Positions 45,358 through 54,026 of a stretch of DNA of 64,000 bases are shown here, one piece after another. Below the pieces are notes generated by a model that worked only from the letters and a program-made list of their open reading frames with translations, did not search any database and was not told the origin of the DNA. This DNA is from Enterococcus montenegrensis. GTDB lineage: Bacteria > Bacillota > Bacilli > Lactobacillales > Enterococcaceae. The stretch is from NCBI RefSeq assembly GCF_029983095.1, contig NZ_CP120467.1, positions 486,001-550,000 of the forward strand. The letters run 5' to 3'. Both the position numbers and the translations under genes were made by a program. Numbering within the stretch: position 1 is the first letter of the stretch; each line of letters opens with the position of its first letter.

Positions 45358-46437
45358 ATGGAAGAAAAAACATTTGCACGCATTAAAGAACTAACAGAAC
45401 TACAAGGAACAAGTGGCTTTGAACATGAAGTCAGAGCCTACATGAAAGAAAAAATGACACCTCTTGTGGATGAAGTGCAACAAGATGGTTTAGGCGGACT
45501 TTTTGGTATCCGCCACAACGAAGATGAAGATGCACCACGGGTAATGGTGGCAGCCCATATGGATGAAGTCGGGTTCATGTTGACAGAAATTACGGCAACT
45601 GGCTTATTTAAAGTTGTTCCATTAGGTGGTTGGAATCCTTACGTTGTTTCAGCACAACGTTTTACTTTAAAGACGGCAACAGGCCACAACTATCCATGTA
45701 TCTCTAGCTCTGTTCCGCCACATTTATTAAGAGGAACGAGCGGACAACAAAATGTTTCAGTCGACAGTATTTTATTTGATGCTGGTTTTGCTTCAAAAGA
45801 AGAAGCTTTAGAATATGGCGTTTTACCAGGGGACACAATTGTACCGCAAGTTGAAACGATTAAAACTGCCAACGGTAAAAATATTATTAGTAAAGCATGG
45901 GACAACCGCTACGGCTGTACACTTGTTTTAGAAGCATTGGAAGCTTTGCAAAATGAAAAACTAGGTCATACTTTAATTGCTGGTGCCAATGTGCAAGAAG
46001 AAGTCGGTTTAAGAGGTTCAAAACCTTCTGTTTCTAAATTTAAACCAGATTTGTTCTTTGCGGTAGACTGTTCTGCGGCAGATGACACCGTTACAAAAAA
46101 TGGAACATTCGGTCACTTGGGTGAAGGGACGTTAATGCGTATTTATGATCCAGGTTTAATTATGTTACCTCGCTTGAAAGAATATTTATTAGATACCGCT
46201 ACGACCCACAATATTCCTTATCAATACTTTGTTTCAAAAGGTGGAACAGACGCTGGGGCAGCCCATACAACAAATGAAGGTGTTCCTAGTACAGTTATCG
46301 GCGTTTGCGGTCGTTACATTCATACGCACCAAACAATGTTTAGTATTGCCGATTTTGAAGCGGCCCGTGAAATGTTAATTCAAACATTAAAAGGACTAGA
46401 TAAAAGTACAGTAGCTACAATTGTTGACGGCAAATAA
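45358..46437 (+). CDS. pepA: Glutamyl aminopeptidase (M42 family)
   Basis: The 359-residue M42 metallo-aminopeptidase removes N-terminal Glu/Asp from peptides and forms large cytosolic assemblies. Metal and catalytic residues are in VMVAAHMDEVGFM (His, Asp), SKAWDNRYGC (Asp), NVQEEVGLRGS (Glu pair) and GGTDAGAAHTTNEG, with the final His in YIHTHQTMFS. An extended -10 (TGCTATAAT, with TATAAT at 45300-45305) lies upstream. I see no good SD before ATG 45358, which is odd for a highly expressed enzyme; the family alignment still supports this start. Confidence 0.94.
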   Translation: MEEKTFARIKELTELQGTSGFEHEVRAYMKEKMTPLVDEVQQDGLGGLFGIRHNEDEDAPRVMVAAHMDEVGFMLTEITATGLFKVVPLGGWNPYVVSAQRFTLKTATGHNYPCISSSVPPHLLRGTSGQQNVSVDSILFDAGFASKEEALEYGVLPGDTIVPQVETIKTANGKNIISKAWDNRYGCTLVLEALEALQNEKLGHTLIAGANVQEEVGLRGSKPSVSKFKPDLFFAVDCSAADDTVTKNGTFGHLGEGTLMRIYDPGLIMLPRLKEYLLDTATTHNIPYQYFVSKGGTDAGAAHTTNEGVPSTVIGVCGRYIHTHQTMFSIADFEAAREMLIQTLKGLDKSTVATIVDGK

Positions 46438-46538
46438 CCGGTAGTAGTTAACGAAAAGTTTGCTATAACGCTATAATAAGAAGTTACTTTTGATTAGCAG
46501 CATTATTTAGACTATGTAAAATGTAAAAAGGAGATATT

Positions 46539-46859
46539 ATGATTATTCCAAAGAATTTAGAAGAATTAGCAACCTATGTAGATAAGGGACAAAACGTCTT
46601 TTTCTTCACTGCTGATTGGTGCGGTGATTGCCGTTTTATTAAGCCAGCGTTACCAGAAATTGAGGCGGATTTTCCCCAATTTAAATTTATTGAAGTCGAT
46701 CGTGATGAATACATTGATGTTGCTGCAAAATGGAATATCTTTGGCATTCCCAGTTTAGTAGCCGTTAAAGACGGTAAAGAATTGGGGCGCCTAGTAAATA
46801 AAGATCGTAAAACCAAAGGAGAAATTGAAGAATTTCTAAACAGCTTACCACAAGCATAA
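46539..46859 (+). CDS. Thioredoxin-like protein (YtpP type)
   Basis: The 106-residue thioredoxin-fold protein has the active site TADWCGDCRFIKP with Cys28 and Cys31; WCGDC differs from the WCGPC of canonical thioredoxin. The cis-proline motif is FGIPSL. This matches the YtpP group found next to ytpQ/ytpR genes in Firmicutes. It likely acts in thiol-disulfide exchange, but its partners are unknown. It starts a run with a Usp gene 15 bp downstream and ytpR after that. AAAGGAG precedes ATG 46539. Confidence 0.9.
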   Translation: MIIPKNLEELATYVDKGQNVFFFTADWCGDCRFIKPALPEIEADFPQFKFIEVDRDEYIDVAAKWNIFGIPSLVAVKDGKELGRLVNKDRKTKGEIEEFLNSLPQA

Positions 46860-46874
46860 AAAGGGGAGATTATC

Positions 46875-47342
46875 ATGAGTGGACAGGCGTATCAAAATAT
46901 TTTAGTCGGTATTGACGGTTCAGAACAAGCAACCCAAGCTTTTCAAAAAGCAGTGGAAGTTGCGCGGCGTAATAACGGTAAAGTTTATGTTGCTAATGTC
47001 ATTCAACAAAATGTACCAGTCTTAATGGGCTATAGTTCTTTAAATCAAAATATTGTTGATCAAGAAACCAATACCGCCAAGTTGTTGATCGAAGAATGTA
47101 AGGAATATGGGAAATCCGTTGACTTTACCAATATCGAAGGTATTATTGCTTATGGTTCAGCCAAAAGTGCAATGGCCCAACAATTACCAGAAAAATATGC
47201 GATTGATTTGGTGATGGTGGGACAATCAGGTTTGAATGCAGTGGAACGTTTTATGACTGGCAGTGTAGCAAGTTTTGTTATCCGAGAAGCTCCATGTGAT
47301 GTTTTAGTCGTAACTTATGAAGAAAAAAACGAAAAAGCATGA
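46875..47342 (+). CDS. Universal stress protein (UspA family)
   Basis: The 155-residue Usp domain starts with YQNILVGIDGSEQATQAFQKAVEVA and contains the ATP-binding signature VMVGQSGLNAVERFMTGSVASFVIREAPCDVLVV, close to the G-2X-G-9X-G(S/T) pattern. Proteins of this type bind nucleotides and accumulate under stress; the specific function is unknown. AAGGGGAG lies before ATG 46875, 15 bp after the thioredoxin-like gene, suggesting co-transcription. Confidence 0.93.
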   Translation: MSGQAYQNILVGIDGSEQATQAFQKAVEVARRNNGKVYVANVIQQNVPVLMGYSSLNQNIVDQETNTAKLLIEECKEYGKSVDFTNIEGIIAYGSAKSAMAQQLPEKYAIDLVMVGQSGLNAVERFMTGSVASFVIREAPCDVLVVTYEEKNEKA

Positions 47343-47432
47343 CGGCTCCCTTCTTTTTTGGTAAGATAGCTAGCGGTAGTTAAGACGATTGGCTACAATT
47401 TTTTTAAAGAGTTATTTTGAGGAGGAAACGTT

Positions 47433-48041
47433 GTGATTTTTGCATACAACAAAGCCCATGTTGGCGATACTTTATTAGTAATGATGGCTGACGACAAGGG
47501 ATTAGAACAAACTGTTGAACGAAAATTCAATATTGCGCAAATTAAAAATAGCGCAGGTACAATTGTCGGTTGGAATTTTTTCCACGTTTCTGAATTTTTA
47601 GCTTTAACTGGCAATGGGGCCATTTCACTAACAGATGACCAAATTGATCTTCTAAATGAAAAATTAGCAATTTCTGGTTTTAGTGAAAAGCTACCTTATG
47701 ATCACAAACCACATTTTGTTGTTGGTTTTGTCGAAAGTTGTGTACCACATCCAGATAGCGATCACCTATCGATTACAGAAACTAAGGTTGATGATGGGGA
47801 AGTCTTGCAAATTGTCTGCGGTGCAGCCAATATTCGCGAAGGGCTGAAAGTTGTAGTTGCTAAACCTGGTACCATGATGCCTGATGGAATGCTAATTTGG
47901 CCTGGTGTATTACGGGGGGTAGAAAGCTATGGCATGATCTGTTCTGCTAGCGAATTGGCATTACCCAATGCACCACAGAAAAAAGGTATCTTAGAATTAG
48001 GGCAAGATGCTGTTGTTGGCAGCGAATTTAAACTAGCTTAA
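47433..48041 (+). CDS. ytpR: YtpR-like tRNA-binding-domain protein
   Basis: The 202-residue protein combines an N-terminal DUF4479 domain (FAYNKAHVGDTLLVMM) with a C-terminal tRNA-binding OB fold of the PheT/EMAP type, recognised by FVVGFVESCVPHPDSDHLSITETKVDDG, QIVCGAANIREG and PGVLRGVESYGMICSASEL. Its cellular role is not established; relatives bind RNA. Translation starts at GTG 47433 after TGAGGAGG. The order thioredoxin-like, Usp, ytpR may form one transcript ending at the following terminator. Confidence 0.9.
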   Translation: MIFAYNKAHVGDTLLVMMADDKGLEQTVERKFNIAQIKNSAGTIVGWNFFHVSEFLALTGNGAISLTDDQIDLLNEKLAISGFSEKLPYDHKPHFVVGFVESCVPHPDSDHLSITETKVDDGEVLQIVCGAANIREGLKVVVAKPGTMMPDGMLIWPGVLRGVESYGMICSASELALPNAPQKKGILELGQDAVVGSEFKLA

Positions 48042-48045
48042 AAGT

Positions 48046-48085
48046 AAAAAGGAGCTTTTCACATTTTGGTGAGAAGCTCCTTTTT
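48046..48085 (+). terminator. Terminator after ytpR
   Basis: AAAAAGGAGCTT plus TCAC (48046-48062) pairs with GTGA plus AAGCTCCTTTTT (48069-48085), with one bulge. Confidence 0.9.
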
Positions 48086-48116
48086 GCTGAAAAGATTGTT
48101 TTAGAAAAAAACTAAA

Positions 48117-48142
48117 CCCCCCGCAGCCACTCGCTACGGGGG
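48117..48142 (-). terminator. Terminator of htrA
   Basis: On the minus strand CCCCCGTAGC pairs with GCTGCGGGGG (48117-48142), followed by a T-rich stretch (complement of about 48104-48116). Confidence 0.85.
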
Positions 48143-48155
48143 ATTCCTGTTTGAA

Positions 48156-49418
48156 TTAGTTATTTTGCTTTAAAGCAGATTGATCGATGGTTAGCGAAAC
48201 TTTTGTTGTGTGTTCTTTACTACCACGATAGTAAGTAATTTCAATGGAGTCGCCAACTTTTTTCTTATACAACGCTGATTGTAAATCAGAACTTGAGTCA
48301 ACCTCTTTGCCATCGATTTTTGTGATGACATCGTATTGTTTTAAGCCAGCTTGTTCTGCAGGAGTAGCATTTTGAACAGAAGTGATAACGACACCATTTT
48401 TAACAGTATTTGGTACTTTCAAGATTTGTTCTTGTTGTTGTGACGTTACAGCAGATAAGTCAACCATCGTAATACCAAGTGCTGGACGAATAACTTTACC
48501 ATTTTTCTCAAGTTGATTGATAATGGAGACTACATCGTTACTTGGAATGGCAAAGCCCATCCCTTCGACACTAATATCAGAGCTTGAAGAATTTGTTGAA
48601 GCGATTTTACTTGAGTTAATCCCGATTACTTGACCGGCGATATTTACTAAAGGACCACCTGAGTTACCTGGATTAATTGCCGCATCGGTTTGAATCGCAC
48701 TAATATTGACACCTGTTTGAGAATCTGACACTTGGCGATTCAATGAAGAAATAATCCCAGATGTTACGGAGTTTGCATATTGTGAACCTAGTGGTGAACC
48801 AATCGCGATTGCAGGTTCGCCAACTTTTAACGCAGATGAATCACCAAAAGTAGCTGTTTTGTCAACTTTATCACTATTAATTTTTAAAACAGCTAAGTCA
48901 GTATAACTATCGGTTCCAACTAATTCAGCCTTGATTTTTTCACCATTTTTTAAAACAACTTCCAAGCCATCTTGTCCTTCAACAACGTGATTGTTGGTAA
49001 CCACATAAGCTGTTTTGCCATCTTTTTTGTAAATGACGCCGCTACCTTCGCCGACAGCTTGTAAACCACCAGATTCGCTATCACTTTCTGATTCAGACTC
49101 AGAGCGCCCTTGACCAAAAAGATCACCAAAAGGATTATCTGATGAGGCTTGTTGCTTTTGTAAGTTAATGACAGAGACGACCGCATCTTGAACCTTATTA
49201 ACAGCTGAGGTTATATCTGTCTCGGCATTGACCTTGACGTTCGAGACTTTTGTGTCGCCACTTGCAGTAGTCGTTTGTTCGGTGGCAGTATTATTCGGTT
49301 GTAAATCTGCGCCAGTGGCCAGTAGATAACCACCACCTACTAATACAGCACCTAAGACACCACCCAATAGTCCGACTAAAAAGCGGCTAAGTGTGCCTTT
49401 TGATTTTTTTCTTTGCAT
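48156..49418 (-). CDS. htrA: HtrA/DegP-like serine protease
   Basis: The 420-residue quality-control protease has an N-terminal membrane anchor (LVGLLGGVLGAVLVGGGYLLAT) and a Ser/Glu/Asp-rich linker. The trypsin-like domain holds the triad His in VVTNNHVVEG, Asp in YTDLAVLKI and Ser in INPGNSGGPLV. One C-terminal PDZ domain follows (ITMVDLSAVTSQQ through DVITKIDGKEV). It degrades misfolded exported proteins outside the membrane. Two starts fit: 49418 (8 bp from GGGGG) is preferred over 49424 (2 bp). It is divergent from rlmH across 365 bp. Confidence 0.95.
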   Translation of the reverse strand: MQRKKSKGTLSRFLVGLLGGVLGAVLVGGGYLLATGADLQPNNTATEQTTTASGDTKVSNVKVNAETDITSAVNKVQDAVVSVINLQKQQASSDNPFGDLFGQGRSESESESDSESGGLQAVGEGSGVIYKKDGKTAYVVTNNHVVEGQDGLEVVLKNGEKIKAELVGTDSYTDLAVLKINSDKVDKTATFGDSSALKVGEPAIAIGSPLGSQYANSVTSGIISSLNRQVSDSQTGVNISAIQTDAAINPGNSGGPLVNIAGQVIGINSSKIASTNSSSSDISVEGMGFAIPSNDVVSIINQLEKNGKVIRPALGITMVDLSAVTSQQQEQILKVPNTVKNGVVITSVQNATPAEQAGLKQYDVITKIDGKEVDSSSDLQSALYKKKVGDSIEITYYRGSKEHTTKVSLTIDQSALKQNN

Positions 49419-49604
49419 GTCCATTTCCCCCTTAATGTGGAATTCTTATAATTATAGTATATGATTTATTGCTGAGTTTAGTCTAATTATAGACTTTGAA
49501 AAAAATATGAAGAAGTTGGTATGAAATATTTCACAAATGGCGAAAATTTATCTTTTAGTGTTTCAAACGGCTGTTATCTCGTTTTAAGAGTACTTGGGGA
49601 TTAG

Positions 49605-49635
49605 TTATCCACAGACTTGTGAACAATGTGGATAA
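49605..49635. promoter_or_regulatory. Inverted pair of perfect DnaA boxes
   Basis: TTATCCACA (49605-49613) and TGTGGATAA (49627-49635) are perfect DnaA boxes in opposite orientation, 13 bp apart. Weaker matches lie nearby (TGTGTAAAA and TGTGGTAAA between about 49720 and 49745). They sit in the htrA-rlmH gap, a region next to oriC in streptococci and staphylococci, but dnaA is not in this window. The gap (49419-49783) holds no gene. Confidence 0.75.
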
Positions 49636-49783
49636 AAGTGTTGAAACGTATGTTTGCATGGGTTTAGTGGGGGCAATCCGGCGTTTTTGCGTAATAAATA
49701 TTTGGCGAAAAGAAAAACGCGTGTGTAAAACTTTGTGGTAAACTAAAACAGACTTATTAACACTTGGGGAAAAGAGGTAAAAC

Positions 49784-50263
49784 ATGCAAATCAGAATTAT
49801 TGCAGTCGGTAAATTAAAAGAAAAATATTTGGTCCAGGGCATTCAGGAATACATGAAACGTCTAGGAGGCTATACAAAAATTGAATTAATTGAAGTGCCC
49901 GATGAAAAAGCACCCGAAAACTTAAGTGATGCGCAAATGATGCAAGTCAAAGAAAAAGAAGGCGAACGGATCTTAGCTAAAATTAGAGAACAAGACTATG
50001 TTTTTGCACTAGCAATTGAAGGTGTAAATCCAACTAGCGAAGCATTTGCCAAACAAATTTCACAATTGATGGTCCAAGGGAAAAGCAGTTTTGTTTTTGT
50101 AATTGGTGGCTCTTTGGGCCTAAGCCCAGCGGTTATAAAGCGAAGTGACACGCAAATTTCCTTTGGCAAAATGACCTATCCTCATCAGTTGATGCGTTTA
50201 ATTTTAGTGGAGCAAATATATCGTGCTTTTCGGATTAATAATGGGGAGCCGTATCATAAATGA
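49784..50263 (+). CDS. rlmH: 23S rRNA (pseudouridine-1915-N3)-methyltransferase RlmH
   Basis: The 159-residue SPOUT methyltransferase modifies pseudouridine 1915 in helix 69 of 23S rRNA. It starts [27 protein letters not shown] and contains the knot motifs [18 protein letters not shown] and [26 protein letters not shown]. It ends with NNGEPYHK, the conserved C-terminus used as the SCC insertion site in staphylococci. GAAAAGAGG lies upstream of ATG 49784. No SCC-like insertion is seen here. Confidence 0.97.
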   Translation: MQIRIIAVGKLKEKYLVQGIQEYMKRLGGYTKIELIEVPDEKAPENLSDAQMMQVKEKEGERILAKIREQDYVFALAIEGVNPTSEAFAKQISQLMVQGKSSFVFVIGGSLGLSPAVIKRSDTQISFGKMTYPHQLMRLILVEQIYRAFRINNGEPYHK

Positions 50264-50608
50264 GGCTATTTAAATCCTGTAATGAGGAATTTTATTTAGA
50301 AAATGGCAGCATCGCTAAGGTAGCAGGGCTTGCGTAATTTAACACGGAGATAAATGGATTTTATTAAAAAAGAAGTTATGCATGATTGTTTATAAACGAA
50401 AAGATAATAATAAAAAATCTGCTGTGAAAACAACCGATATTTCATTTGCGAAAGTTCAGGATTACATTTTAAAGTGTGGTCCTGAACTTTTTTATTGAAG
50501 AATAACGAGACGTTCAGGAGCTGATAAAATAGTGTTTTGAGTAGTAATGACTTCGCTTACTTGATACAATGAGATTAAAATACAACTAGGAAAACGAGGT
50601 GTTTTTAT
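50264..50608. other. Intergenic region after rlmH with a terminator
   Basis: The 345-bp gap contains a 13-codon open frame (50354-50395, MDFIKKEVMHDCL, after CGGAGA) of doubtful meaning. It also contains an intrinsic terminator, AAAGTTCAGGA (50451-50461) with TCCTGAACTTT (50480-50490). Nothing else is recognisable. Confidence 0.5.
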
Positions 50609-51202
50609 ATGAAATATTGTCCAGAATGTGGGAGTAAGGTGATAGCGGGGGCAAAATTTTGTCCAGAGTGTGGTTACAAAATTCTGACTCAAAATGAAAA
50701 AGCAACATTTCCTGGGGTAGCAGTAACCAAAGTTTCTTCTGATGTCTACATTAAAAGAACTTTAGCCAAATCGGGGATTGAAGAGACTAGTATCATACCG
50801 AATATTGCTGAAAAAACATTACTTACAGCATCAAAAACAATAGCTAGAGATACTAATCCCGCATTAATTCTTGGGATCATGAATACGGCCCTTTTTAAAA
50901 AAGGAAAAACGGGAGCGGTATTCACAGGTACCGAAGTCTTTGTGCGGGGAATGCTTGAGAATTCTGTAAAAATACCATACGAAGGAATAGTGGATGTAGC
51001 ATATAGCGTTGAAAGAAAGGGAAATAGTAAGAGGAAGATAACAGAAGTTGCCATTCTCACAGTAGATTATCAAGATGGTAACTCTATTCGTGTCGACTCA
51101 GAACAGCTAGATTCTGATTTTCCACTTGAGTTTTTAGCCCAACTGCTGCAAAACTTTAATTTGAATGTAGACAAAATAGAGACTAATATTGAAATTATTT
51201 AG
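50609..51202 (+). CDS. Zinc-ribbon protein of unknown function
   Basis: The 197-residue protein begins with a double zinc ribbon, MKYCPECGSKVIAGAKFCPE followed by CGYKIL, with four Cys in two CxxC pairs. The remainder looks like a bacterial PH-like domain: a strand-rich stretch TGAVFTGTEVFVRG through VEILTVDYQDGN-type segments. It has no membrane segment. An ACGAGGTG SD precedes ATG 50609. It may mediate protein or lipid contacts, but no function can be assigned; it stands alone after rlmH. Confidence 0.78.
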   Translation: MKYCPECGSKVIAGAKFCPECGYKILTQNEKATFPGVAVTKVSSDVYIKRTLAKSGIEETSIIPNIAEKTLLTASKTIARDTNPALILGIMNTALFKKGKTGAVFTGTEVFVRGMLENSVKIPYEGIVDVAYSVERKGNSKRKITEVAILTVDYQDGNSIRVDSEQLDSDFPLEFLAQLLQNFNLNVDKIETNIEII

Positions 51203-51522
51203 TAGCGATTGTCGGACTAGAAATTATTAGACGGGATTTAAACATTTAAAAAGTAAAATTTTTTTCTTAATGAATGAAGGTCAACGATAAAAATTATCTT
51301 TTGGGAAATGTACGTATAAAGATTTTGTTTCACTAGATTTCGGGATGCTAAAAATCACCTAAAACATAATTATTTGCAAAAACTAAGCGCGTGCAAGTGT
51401 GCTATAGTTATGAAGACTTATGAGAATTATGGATAGCCTTGTAGATGCCGCATTTTAGCGCTGCTGGTAATACGTGCTGTTTTATTTCTTGAGGTAACGT
51501 AGAAAATAATTTGGAGGAACCA
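51203..51522. other. Intergenic region with extended -10 promoter
   Basis: The 320-bp gap holds TGCTATAGT (TATAGT at 51403-51408), a possible extended -10 for the next gene, leaving an untranslated leader of about 105 nt. No other feature is clear. Confidence 0.4.
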
Positions 51523-52032
51523 ATGAACAATAACGATCGATTATTACGGTTGCGTTATGCAATCGACCTTAAAGATGCTGATTTAATTAAAGCTTTTGAA
51601 CTCGGTGAGCACCCTGTGACCAAAGAAGAAGCCCGGGCGATGCTGACAAAAATTCAAGAAAAACACGAAGACAATGCAGAAAAAAATGTCTACGAAAAAG
51701 CCATCAATAATCAAGTTTTTGATACTTTCTTAAACGGCTTGATTCTTTTAGCCCGGGGTCCGCAAAAAGATAAACCGGCAACAGCAGACACACCACAAAA
51801 GAGTAAGGAAATTAAACATATCAATAATGTCTTACTGAAAAAGTTGAAAATCGCACTTTTAATGACGACTGAAGATATCTTAGCTATTTTTGCGGAGGTT
51901 GAGCTTTACCCGTCAAAAGGAGAAATCGGCGCTTTTTTACGAAAAGAAGGACAACGGAACTTTAAGCCTTGTGGCGATAAATATATGCGTAATTTTCTTA
52001 AAGGATTGGGAATTTATAATAGAAGAAAGTAG
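51523..52032 (+). CDS. DUF1456 (YehS-like) protein
   Basis: The 169-residue protein contains two copies of a helical DUF1456 repeat. The first is NNDRLLRLRYAIDLKDADLIKAFELG through VTKEEARAMLTK; the second is NNVLLKKLKIALLMTTEDILAIFAEV through PSKGEIGAFLRKEG. It ends KYMRNFLKGLGIYNRRK, as typical YehS-like proteins do. No function is established for the family. ATG 51523 is 5 bp after GGAGG; the alternative upstream codon overlaps the SD. A terminator follows after about 20 bp. Confidence 0.92.
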   Translation: MNNNDRLLRLRYAIDLKDADLIKAFELGEHPVTKEEARAMLTKIQEKHEDNAEKNVYEKAINNQVFDTFLNGLILLARGPQKDKPATADTPQKSKEIKHINNVLLKKLKIALLMTTEDILAIFAEVELYPSKGEIGAFLRKEGQRNFKPCGDKYMRNFLKGLGIYNRRK

Positions 52033-52051
52033 TAGAAAAATTGATAAAGAG

Positions 52052-52091
52052 GACCCGTCATTAGGTAGTACCGATAATGACGGGTCTATTT
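52052..52091 (+). terminator. Terminator of the DUF1456 gene
   Basis: GACCCGTCATTA (52052-52063) pairs with TAATGACGGGTC (52075-52086), followed by TATTTTT. Confidence 0.9.
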
Positions 52092-52545
52092 TTCTTGAAA
52101 TCGAAAGTTCATTTGAAAGCTATTCTAGACTGATTCATACTATAAAAATAATAAAAAGATACTAAGATTACAAGGAAGCTTACCATCAGTTGGCTAACTT
52201 GTAAGCTTAGTATTTTTGTTGTCAGGATTATTTTGTCAGGAATTTTTTTAATTAAGTTTTTTATTTGCTCTTGAATTTCAGTTGAACCTTATTTTGAAAT
52301 TAGGCGAACTAATAATTGCTCATCGAAAAGCATAAAGAAAAGTAAGCATGTAAAAAAATCGGAAATGATGCCCAAAAGTCCAATACTTCATTTGGTGAGG
52401 CTTAGCTATGATTGGAAATTTGCGCGTAGCCTAAGCATAGTAGAAAAATAGAAAAGCATCTTATTTGTTAGTGCGCGGTCTTGTTATAAACCTCGCGCCA
52501 AATGAAAATTTAGTTTATTAAATGGATATTTCACAATTCAATCAT
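52092..52545. other. Non-coding stretch with a second hairpin
   Basis: AAGCTTAC (52176-52183) pairs with GTAAGCTT (52201-52208) before a short T-run, resembling another terminator. GCGCGGT/ACCTCGCGC around 52470-52500 forms an imperfect stem. I see no gene or recognisable pseudogene. Confidence 0.4.
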
Positions 52546-52598
52546 TTTACATCTGCGTAAAAGGACAACTATAATCAAAATATATCTACCGATTGGTA
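52546..52598 (+). promoter_or_regulatory. Promoter and TetR-type operator upstream of the rclA-like gene
   Basis: TTTACA (52546-52551) and TATAAT (52570-52575) are 18 bp apart. TACCGATTGGTA (52587-52598) is an inverted repeat just downstream, at the expected transcript start. A TetR-family gene lies behind the flavoprotein gene, so it is the natural candidate regulator. Confidence 0.6.
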
Positions 52599-52621
52599 CA
52601 AAAAATTATTGGAGGCGCGCT

Positions 52622-53953
52622 ATGGAAAAATATGAAAATATTATTATTGGCTTTGGAAAAGGTGGTAAAACACTGGCAAAAACGTTAGCTGCAAAAGGAC
52701 AATCGGTTTTAGTTATTGAAAAATCACAACGAATGTATGGTGGAACGTGTATTAATATCGGGTGTATTCCGTCAAAATCACTTATTTTAAATGGCGAAAA
52801 GAAGATGGATTTCGTCACTGCTGTGGAACATAAAGAAAAACTAACGAAAATGTTACGTAATAAAAATTATCGTATGATTGCTGATGAAGTCACAGGCGTA
52901 GTGCTAGATGGCATGGCGCGTTTTATTTCAGACCACATTTTAGAAGTCACTTTACCAGATGGCACAAAAATGCAGGTTGAAGGGGAAAAAATCTTCATTA
53001 ATACCGGTGCGTTGCCGATTATTTTGCCTATTGTTGGGTTGGCACAAAGTAAATACTTGCTTGATTCCACCAGCGCAATGGATCAGGAAAAATTACCAGA
53101 AACATTGGTCATTATTGGGGCTGGTTATATCGGTTTAGAGTTTGCTTCAATGTTTGCTAGTTATGGTAGTAAAGTTATCGTTTTAGATGCGCATACTGAA
53201 TTTATTCCGCGCGAAGATGACGATATCTCAGAAATGATCTATCGTGATTTAACGAACGCAGGCATTGAGTTTCACTTAGGTGTAACGGTCGATCAAGTAG
53301 TAGACAAAGATGCTACCGTTGAAATTAGCTTCACAGAAAATGGCGAGATGAAAAAAGTTGTTGCGGATAAAGTTTTAGCTGCAACTGGTCGAAAACCAAA
53401 TACTGCAGAACTAGGTTTGGAAAACACAACAATTTCAGTCGATGATCGTGGTGCTATTGTCGTCAATGATCTACTGCAGACAACAGCAAAAGATGTTTGG
53501 GCAATTGGGGATGTTAAAGGCGGCTTGCAATTTACTTATATTTCCTTAGATGATTATCGGATTATTTTGGATCAATTGATTGGAGAGAAAAAGCGCCGAG
53601 TCTCTGATCGTGAAGTTGTTCCTTATAGTGTCTTTATTACGCCACCGTTGTCTAATGTTGGCTTAACTGAAAAAGAGGCTAGAAAAAAGGGCATTGCGTA
53701 TAAATTATTCAAATTCATGTCTGCTGGAGTTCCTAAAGCACAAGTTTTAGAAGATCCAAAAGGTATTTTTAAAGTTCTGGTTGATCCTGAGACTAACCAA
53801 ATATTAGGTGCAAGTATTTATGCTGAAGAATCCCACGAAGTCATTAATTTGATCGCCTTAGCAATGAAGGGCAAACTGCCTTACACATTATTGCGTGATC
53901 ATATTTATTCACATCCAACCATGAGTGAAGCGTTAAATGATGTTTTGAAGTAA
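52622..53953 (+). CDS. RclA/Har-like flavoprotein disulfide reductase
   Basis: The 443-residue FAD enzyme has the redox pair Cys43/Cys48 in YGGTCINIGCIPSKS, NAD(P)H-binding IGAGYIGLEFASMFASYG, FAD motif WAIGDVKGG and the C-terminal dimer motif HIYSHPTMSEALNDV. It follows E. coli RclA closely along its length. RclA responds to hypochlorous acid, and relatives in streptococci (Har) reduce hypothiocyanous acid, an oxidant of mammalian mucosa. That assignment rests on remembered similarity; a glutathione or mercuric reductase role fits less well. GGAGG precedes ATG 52622. Confidence 0.88.
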   Translation: MEKYENIIIGFGKGGKTLAKTLAAKGQSVLVIEKSQRMYGGTCINIGCIPSKSLILNGEKKMDFVTAVEHKEKLTKMLRNKNYRMIADEVTGVVLDGMARFISDHILEVTLPDGTKMQVEGEKIFINTGALPIILPIVGLAQSKYLLDSTSAMDQEKLPETLVIIGAGYIGLEFASMFASYGSKVIVLDAHTEFIPREDDDISEMIYRDLTNAGIEFHLGVTVDQVVDKDATVEISFTENGEMKKVVADKVLAATGRKPNTAELGLENTTISVDDRGAIVVNDLLQTTAKDVWAIGDVKGGLQFTYISLDDYRIILDQLIGEKKRRVSDREVVPYSVFITPPLSNVGLTEKEARKKGIAYKLFKFMSAGVPKAQVLEDPKGIFKVLVDPETNQILGASIYAEESHEVINLIALAMKGKLPYTLLRDHIYSHPTMSEALNDVLK

Positions 53954-54026
53954 ACAAATTAAATTTACTTTGAAAAATTGGGTATAGCATTCGTGAAAAG
54001 GAACACTCATAAGGAGAATTATTACT

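Noticed and set aside
50241..50268. The rlmH 3' end looks like the staphylococcal SCC attachment site (TATCATAAATGA core).
   Set aside because: The similarity follows from the conserved RlmH C-terminus (NNGEPYHK plus stop). No second copy, recombinase or inserted island is present downstream.
50354..50395. 13-codon open frame before a terminator after rlmH as a third leader peptide.
   Set aside because: It has no run of regulatory codons and no promoter was found; the terminator most likely serves rlmH.
51890..52165. Open frame of 91 codons overlapping the end of the DUF1456 gene.
   Set aside because: It is out of frame with the conserved protein, has no SD and crosses the terminator.
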